Of a DNA stretch of 64,000 nt, positions 59,547-64,000 are shown one piece after another. Source of the DNA: Planctomonas deserti. Lineage in GTDB: Bacteria > Actinomycetota > Actinomycetes > Actinomycetales > Microbacteriaceae. The stretch spans positions 372,001 to 436,000 of the forward strand of contig NZ_QANL01000004.1 of the NCBI RefSeq assembly GCF_003067705.1, given 5' to 3'. Position 1 is the stretch's first letter; each line of letters opens with the position of its first letter. A model generated the notes under the pieces. That model did not search any database. It was not told where the DNA came from and worked only from the letters and a program-made list of their open reading frames with translations. A program made the translations under genes and the position numbers.

Positions 59547-60558
59547 ACGCGTCCTCGTCCCCCCTGTGCACGGTGATGGTCCCCTCGGCCGCGAGCGAGC
59601 GGATGGAGCGCACCACCTCGGCGCGCGCCTCCTCGACCTGGGAGAGGCGCACGGGCCCCATCGAGGAGATCTCGTCGTCCAGGAGCTCGCGGTTGCGCTC
59701 AGAGACGTTGCTGCGGATCGCGGCGACGACGGCCTCGGGCGCGCCCTTCATGGCGAGCGCGAGCATGGCGGAGTCGATGCCGCGCAGCACCTGCTGGATG
59801 TCGCGGGCCTCGAGCTTGACCAGGTCCTCGAACGTGAGCATGCGCGAGCGCACCTCCTCGGCGAGCCGGGGGTCGCGCTCCTCGAGGCCCTCGAGCAGCG
59901 AGCGCTCGGTGGAGCTGTCGGACCGGTTGATGATGTCGACGAGCGGCTGGATTCCGCCGACCACCTCGACGGGCTCGCGCGGCGTGACGACCGCGCCGGC
60001 CCGCACCTTCAGGGCGGAGGCGACGATGTTGACGGACTCGGGCGTCGCGGTGCCCATGGTGGCGATGCACTGGGCGACGTCGGTGCGCAGCGCCCCGTCG
60101 AGCCCGGCCATCACGGCGGACGCGCGGTCGGCACGGAGGTGGGCGAGCACGAGCGCGATGGTCTGCGGCAGCTCGCCGTCGAGGAGCGTGCGCAGCTGTC
60201 CGGGCTCGACCTCGGCGAGGAACTCGAAGGACTTGCCGGCCATGGAGGAGGCGAGGCGGTCCATCACGCCCGCCGCGCGCTCGGAGCCGAAGGACGCCTC
60301 GAGCAGGCCGACCGCGATGTCGCGGCCGCCGCGGCTGTGCCGCTTGCCGCTCATCGCGAGCTCGTGGAACTCCGCGACCGCGCTGTCCGCCACGGCAGAG
60401 TCGACGCGGCGCAGGCGCACGATCTCCGCCGTGATCTCCTCGGCCTCGACCTCGGAGAACTGCTGCATCACCTGGGCCGCGCGGGCCTGGTCCATCTGCA
60501 TGAGGATGACGGCGACCTTCTGCGCGCCGCTCAGGCCGGCGACGGCGGTGGCGCTCAT
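59536..60558 (-). CDS. fliG: Flagellar motor switch protein FliG
   Basis: 340 residues. GLSGAQKVAVILMQMDQARAAQVMQQFSE at the N-terminus (FliF-binding), LAHLRADRASAVMAGLDG in the middle (EHPQTIAL-type: ELPQTIALVLAHL), and the C-terminal torque helix region RSRMLTFEDLVKLEARDIQQVLRGIDSAMLALAMKGA with the charged Arg, Glu and Asp residues for stator contact. Coupled by ATGA overlap to fliF. Confidence 0.96.
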   Translation of the reverse strand: MSATAVAGLSGAQKVAVILMQMDQARAAQVMQQFSEVEAEEITAEIVRLRRVDSAVADSAVAEFHELAMSGKRHSRGGRDIAVGLLEASFGSERAAGVMDRLASSMAGKSFEFLAEVEPGQLRTLLDGELPQTIALVLAHLRADRASAVMAGLDGALRTDVAQCIATMGTATPESVNIVASALKVRAGAVVTPREPVEVVGGIQPLVDIINRSDSSTERSLLEGLEERDPRLAEEVRSRMLTFEDLVKLEARDIQQVLRGIDSAMLALAMKGAPEAVVAAIRSNVSERNRELLDDEISSMGPVRLSQVEEARAEVVRSIRSLAAEGTITVHRGDEDAYVD

Positions 60559-62165
60559 ACGGGCTGCCTCTCGTCCATCAGGCTGCGGAGGAACTCAGCG
60601 GTCTTCTGCGGGTCGCGCTCGGCGAGCGCGTCGATGTCCGCGCGCTTGCGGTCGATCGGCAGCGGCTCGGCCGGAAGGGCCGGCGGGGCGGGCATCGCGA
60701 CCGTCTCGAGCGGAAGCGTCGTGCCGGGGTCGTCGATCGCGAGCGGCACCGCGGCGGCGTCCCAAGTGGTCGGCGCGTTGGCGAGGACCCCGAGGTCGAC
60801 CTCCTCGCGGCTCTGCCTGCGGGAGCGCTTGGCGATCAGGATGAGCGAGGTGATCAGCACCGCGACGACGCCGAGGGTGATGATCGCGGTGTGCAGGAGC
60901 GCGCCCTGCGCCTCCGCGGCGGCCTGCGCCTCGGCGGCGGCGATCGCGGCCTTCGCGTCCGCGGCGGCGTCCGTGTTGAAGTCGACGACCTCGACGGTCA
61001 CCGCGTCGCCGCGGGTGGCGTCGATGCCCGCGGCGGACGCCACGAGGTCGGACACGGTGGTGACGTTCAGCCCGCCGGCGGCGGCCCGGTTCACCGCGAC
61101 CGACACGGTCTGGCGCGCGACGGTGCCGGCCGGGATCGTGGTGGACTCCGTCACCTTGTTCACGGCGTTGTTCTTGGTCGTGGACTCCGAGGCGAAGGTG
61201 CCGTCACCGTTCGTGCCGTTGGGCACGGCGATGTTGTCGGGGCCGAGCACGCCCGCGGCGGTGCCGCCGGCACCCGTGTAGTCCTCCGTCTGGGTGGTCT
61301 CGTTGAGCGCCGGGGCGCCCTCGGGCGTGGTGAAGGTCTCCTCCACCCGCTCACCGGACTCCTGGCTCATGTCGGCGGCGACCACGACGGTCGCGTTGCC
61401 CGGGCCGACGACGCGGTCGAGCATGGCCTGAACAGAGGAGCGCACGCGGTCCTCGTAGTCGGTCGCCTGCTTCGCGGTGCTGCCGGTCGCGCCCGCACCC
61501 ACGGCGGAGAGCACGGTGCCCGCCGCGTCGATCACGGCGACGTCCGTGGGCTTCATGTCCTCGATGGAGGCGGAGGTCAGGTGCACGATGGCCTGCACCT
61601 GGTCGGCGTTCAGGGTGACGCCCTGGTCGGTCTCGACGAACACCGACGCGGTGGGGTCGGCCTTCTCGGCGACGAAGACGGTCTCCTCGGGCATGGCGAG
61701 CCGCACCGAGGCGGTCTTGACGCCGTCGAGGGCGCCGATCGTGGTGGCGAGCTCGCCCTCGAGGGCGCGCTTGTAGGTCACCGACTGCTGGAACTCCGAC
61801 GAGGTGACGCCCATGTCGTCGAGAAGGGAGTAGCCGCCGCTGTCGGACGTGGGCAGCCCGGCCGACGCCGCCTTGAGGCGCTGGTCGTAGACGCTCTCCT
61901 CGGGGACGAGGATCGTGGATCCGCCGCTCGTGAGCTCGTAGGGCACGCCGTCGGTGCGCAGCTGCTCGACGATCGTGTTGGCGTCGGCCGGCGCGAGGCC
62001 GGAGAAGAGCGGCGTGTACGAGGGCTTGGCTGCCCAGGAGGCGAGGGCGACCGAGCCGAGCACGAGCACGGCGACGCCGATGAGCGCGATGGTGCGCTGG
62101 GCGATGGTGAACTCGCGGATGGAGTTCCCGAGGCGGCCGAACATGCCGCGGAGCTGAGCGGGCAT
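60555..62165 (-). CDS. fliF: Flagellar MS-ring protein FliF
   Basis: 536 residues from ATG 62165. First membrane helix at about 26-46, ring-building motifs YTPLFSGLAPADANTIVEQL and ASVFVETDQGVTLNADQVQAIVHLTSASIEDMKPTDVAVID, second helix near 445-465, and a C-terminal FliG-binding tail (DALAERDPQKTAEFLRSLMDE). Start overlaps the fliE stop (TGATG). Confidence 0.96.
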   Translation of the reverse strand: MPAQLRGMFGRLGNSIREFTIAQRTIALIGVAVLVLGSVALASWAAKPSYTPLFSGLAPADANTIVEQLRTDGVPYELTSGGSTILVPEESVYDQRLKAASAGLPTSDSGGYSLLDDMGVTSSEFQQSVTYKRALEGELATTIGALDGVKTASVRLAMPEETVFVAEKADPTASVFVETDQGVTLNADQVQAIVHLTSASIEDMKPTDVAVIDAAGTVLSAVGAGATGSTAKQATDYEDRVRSSVQAMLDRVVGPGNATVVVAADMSQESGERVEETFTTPEGAPALNETTQTEDYTGAGGTAAGVLGPDNIAVPNGTNGDGTFASESTTKNNAVNKVTESTTIPAGTVARQTVSVAVNRAAAGGLNVTTVSDLVASAAGIDATRGDAVTVEVVDFNTDAAADAKAAIAAAEAQAAAEAQGALLHTAIITLGVVAVLITSLILIAKRSRRQSREEVDLGVLANAPTTWDAAAVPLAIDDPGTTLPLETVAMPAPPALPAEPLPIDRKRADIDALAERDPQKTAEFLRSLMDERQPV

Positions 62166-62470
62166 CAGGCCTGCATCCTCATGATCTCGTTGAACGCGTC
62201 GACGCCCTTGTTGCGCACGGCCGCGACGAGCTCGAGCGTGACCTGGGCGCGGGTGGACGCGATAGTGGCGTTGTGGATGTCGTTGAGGTCGCCGGTGACG
62301 GCCTTGACGGCCAGGTCGTTCGACGCGCTCTGCAGCTGCTGCAGCTCGTCGACGGCGCCCGTCATGGCGGTGGCGAAGCCGGATCCGCCGGTTCCGGCCG
62401 TCGCGGCGGTGCCCGCGACGCCCTGGGTGCCCGTGACGGGGAGCACCGATCCGATGGGTGCGATGGGCAT
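62165..62470 (-). CDS. fliE: Flagellar hook-basal body protein FliE
   Basis: 101 residues, helical, with [61 protein letters not shown], the canonical FliE C-terminus. Links MS ring and rod. Sits between flgC and fliF as usual; one-base overlaps on both sides. Confidence 0.96.
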   Translation of the reverse strand: MPIAPIGSVLPVTGTQGVAGTAATAGTGGSGFATAMTGAVDELQQLQSASNDLAVKAVTGDLNDIHNATIASTRAQVTLELVAAVRNKGVDAFNEIMRMQA

Positions 62471-62862
62471 CAGTTGCGTCCGATCTGCAGCGCGGCCTGG
62501 TAGGTCTCCTTGGCGCGGTCGACGACCGCGGCGTTCGCCTGGTAGCCGCGCTGCGCCATGATGAGCGAGCCCATCTGGGCGCCGAGGTCGATGTCGGGGT
62601 AGCGGACGTAGCCCTCGGCGTCGGCGAGCGGGTGGTCGGGCTCGTACACCACGCGGCCGGCCTCGCTGCCGTACTCGGTGCCGGCGACGTACGCGCCGGT
62701 GGTGCCCTCACCCTCCTGGGCGAGGATGTAGCGGGCCTGAAATGCGGCTCCGTCCGTGGACTTCGCCGTGTTCGCGTTGGCGATGTTGTCGGAGACGGCG
62801 TCCAGCCACTTGCGGTGCACAGTGAGGCCGGATCCGGCGATCCCGATGGCGTCGAAGGTCAT
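62470..62862 (-). CDS. flgC: Flagellar proximal rod protein FlgC
   Basis: 130 residues. [28 protein letters not shown] at the start and [41 protein letters not shown] at the end are rod-protein signatures. Start overlaps the flgB stop. Confidence 0.96.
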   Translation of the reverse strand: MTFDAIGIAGSGLTVHRKWLDAVSDNIANANTAKSTDGAAFQARYILAQEGEGTTGAYVAGTEYGSEAGRVVYEPDHPLADAEGYVRYPDIDLGAQMGSLIMAQRGYQANAAVVDRAKETYQAALQIGRN

Positions 62863-63203
62863 CAGCTGGTCCGCATCGCGGTGCGGACGCCGGAGAAGGT
62901 GCCCTCGACGGCGCGGGAGGCGAACTGGTAGCGCAGCACCGTGTCGACGTTGGACAGGGTCTCGGTGTCGAGGTTCACGTTGTTGCCGTCCAGGCGCGTC
63001 GGCTCGAGCGAGCGCTCGGTCGTTGCGGTGACGGATCCGCTGCCGGCGCGGACGGAGCTCGCGAGGGCGTCCTCGAACTGCACGCGCTTGGCCGTGTAGC
63101 CCGGGGTGTTGACGTTGGCGATGTTGTTGGCGATCGTGCGCTGGCGCAGCGCCAGGCCGTCGAGCGCGCTCGTGAGAGCGGTCGAGGTCACGGATTCCAG
63201 CAT
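62862..63203 (-). CDS. flgB: Flagellar rod protein FlgB
   Basis: 113 residues from ATG 63203: LESVTSTALTSALDGLALRQRTIANNIANVNTPGYTAKRVQFEDAL is the rod signature. An in-frame GTG at 63275 lies exactly 6 bp after the -10 box and would give a leaderless product 24 residues longer; ATG 63203 matches homologues but has only a weak ribosome site. First gene of the rod-to-hook operon. Confidence 0.94.
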   Translation of the reverse strand: MLESVTSTALTSALDGLALRQRTIANNIANVNTPGYTAKRVQFEDALASSVRAGSGSVTATTERSLEPTRLDGNNVNLDTETLSNVDTVLRYQFASRAVEGTFSGVRTAMRTS

Positions 63204-63281
63204 GGGTGCTCGCTTCGAGAGGAAGAAAGGACGTGCGGCCGATCCGTGGCCAGGGAGTGAGCGATCCATGCTCACTGAGTG

Positions 63282-63309
63282 CTATCGGCTGCGCGGAGCC
63301 GGTCGGTTA
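63282..63309 (-). promoter_or_regulatory. Flagellar promoter of flgB: TAAC-N17-CCGATAG
   Basis: Minus strand TAAC at 63309-63306, 17 bp, CCGATAG at 63288-63282 (GCCGATAG when one more base is read). Third copy of the promoter type found before fliM and flbD. It resembles the sigma-28 consensus. Confidence 0.7.
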
Positions 63310-63353
63310 GGGAAGCGGGAGGGGAAATCCCGAACGGGGGGTGCGGGGGCGGC

Positions 63354-63710
63354 TCAGCCGAGCACGTCGAGGTAGACCGACTCCCGGGCGGGGCGCGCGG
63401 GGTCGACCGCGCGCACGGTCACGAGGTGCCGGGCGATCCGCGCCCGCTCCTCCTGCAGCAGGGTTCCCGCGTCGAGCTGGGCTCGGAGCAGCCGCGTCGC
63501 GCGGTCGGCGAGGTCCGCCGGGAGTGGTCCGATCCCGACGGGCGGCGACCAGGGGGACGCCGCCTGCGGTCCCCCGTCGGCGGCCCGCCGTGCTGACGGG
63601 TGCGCGGCCTTCGCCGCGTTCCGCTCGAGCTCGTCGAGCACGGCGACCCAGGCGTCGTGCTGTCGCCCCTTCGTCGTGGCCGCGTCCGCGGGAGTGCCGG
63701 TTGCCTGCAT
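63354..63710 (-). CDS. Small helical protein in the FliT position
   Basis: 118 residues from ATG 63710 (TTG 63722 and GTG 63713 are alternatives overlapping or touching the fliS stop). Helical pattern LDELERNAAKAAH and DLADRATRLLRAQLDAGTLLQEERARIARHLVTVRAV, with a Pro/Gly-rich loop between, fits a FliT/FlgN-type export chaperone. Similarity is too low to name it; the position after fliS suggests fliT. Confidence 0.6.
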   Translation of the reverse strand: MQATGTPADAATTKGRQHDAWVAVLDELERNAAKAAHPSARRAADGGPQAASPWSPPVGIGPLPADLADRATRLLRAQLDAGTLLQEERARIARHLVTVRAVDPARPARESVYLDVLG

Positions 63711-63714
63711 CACG

Positions 63715-64000
63715 TCAGGCAACGCCGAGCGTGCCGGCGCCGACCGACTGCGGCGCCGACGCGGGCAGCTGCGCCGCCGCCTCGTGCCACGCCTGGCGCA
63801 GCGGCTCGAGCAGGCCGATGCACTCGCGGGTCAGGGCGACGTCGCGCTGGATGTTCGCGTTGATGAGGGCCGTGGAGGCGTAGGTGTACAGGGCGAGCAG
63901 GCCCTCTCCCCCGTCCCACACCTCGACCTTGAGCGTCGACATCAGTTCGGCGACGATCGCCTGCGCGTGCACGAGGTTCTCCGAGGCGGCGGCCCAGCGG
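63715..64000 (-). CDS. fliS: Flagellin chaperone FliS (partial, 5' end outside window)
   Basis: 95 visible residues: ASENLVHAQAIVAELMSTLKVEVWDGGEGLLALYTYASTALINANIQRD is the second half of FliS, with the conserved L-(x)-LY-Y region. Its frame stays open to the window edge. Binds the flagellin C-terminus before export. Followed at once by the FliT-like gene; both precede the flgB operon. Confidence 0.92.
   Translation of the reverse strand, partial: RWAAASENLVHAQAIVAELMSTLKVEVWDGGEGLLALYTYASTALINANIQRDVALTRECIGLLEPLRQAWHEAAAQLPASAPQSVGAGTLGVA

Noticed and set aside
1-64000. tRNA, rRNA, insertion sequence or prophage genes
   Set aside because: None recognised on either strand.

Overview
The window looks like chromosomal DNA of a high-GC, motile actinobacterium, most likely of the family Microbacteriaceae; the genus cannot be fixed from sequence alone. 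The grounds are the mraZ-rsmH-ftsL-ftsI-murE-murF cluster, the idsA / Rv2175c-like / PASTA kinase / class II DAHP synthase / plsC / fadD15 neighbourhood that also lies close together in Mycobacterium tuberculosis, a DUF222-HNH (13E12-type) gene, and a MurE whose amino-acid specificity motif is not the DAP type. No rRNA, tRNA, integrase, transposase or CRISPR array was seen.

Layout. (1) 1-7.0 kb, minus strand: division and wall cluster from mraZ down to murF, which runs off the left edge, with three GTGG boxes at exact 10-bp period upstream of mraZ. (2) 7.5-24.7 kb: DUF3040 membrane protein, polyprenyl diphosphate synthase, Rv2175c-like DNA-binding protein, LysM-lytic enzyme, PASTA Ser/Thr kinase, a 59-aa membrane protein between inverted-repeat elements, aroG, plsC, ROK glucokinase, acyl-CoA synthetase, a hydrolase gene broken by one amber codon, GNAT, peptide deformylase and pyruvate carboxylase. 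(3) 24.8-26 kb: a ParA-type ATPase gene broken by a one-base shift in a run of seven C, then a field of about 30-bp repeats. (4) 26.0-36.9 kb, minus strand: flagellar export, switch and motor genes (flbD-motA-motB, then fliM-N-O-P-Q-R-flhB-flhA-flhF-like-csrA). (5) 36.9-52.9 kb: about 16 kb with no flagellar function: DUF2243, AIM24-like, lipoprotein, TraR/DksA-like, CopC/YcnI copper genes, a YidC paralogue, gamma-glutamyltransferase, DUF222-HNH, a tandem array of about 180-bp units, hydrolase, neutral zinc peptidase, AKR and RibD-like reductases. (6) 52.9-64 kb, minus strand: flgB-flgC-fliE-F-G-H-I-J-nlpC-fliK-flgD-flgE, preceded by fliS-fliT at the right edge.

How it works together. Blocks 6 and 4 read in the same direction and, joined, give the classical basal-body, hook, motor and export gene order, so block 5 looks like a segment lying between flgE and flbD. 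Three flagellar transcription units (flgB, flbD, fliM) share one promoter type, CTAAC-N16/17-CCGATAG, resembling FliA/WhiG (sigma-28) promoters. Within each unit most genes overlap by 1-4 nt, which implies translational coupling. Several non-flagellar genes carry a TAnnnT hexamer exactly 6 bp before the start codon and no clear Shine-Dalgarno, as expected of leaderless mRNAs.

Caveats. At least three genes carry single-base lesions (19706, about 25421, about 39462). They may be real decay or assembly errors, and raw reads would settle this. Family assignments come from motifs read by eye; no database search was run.
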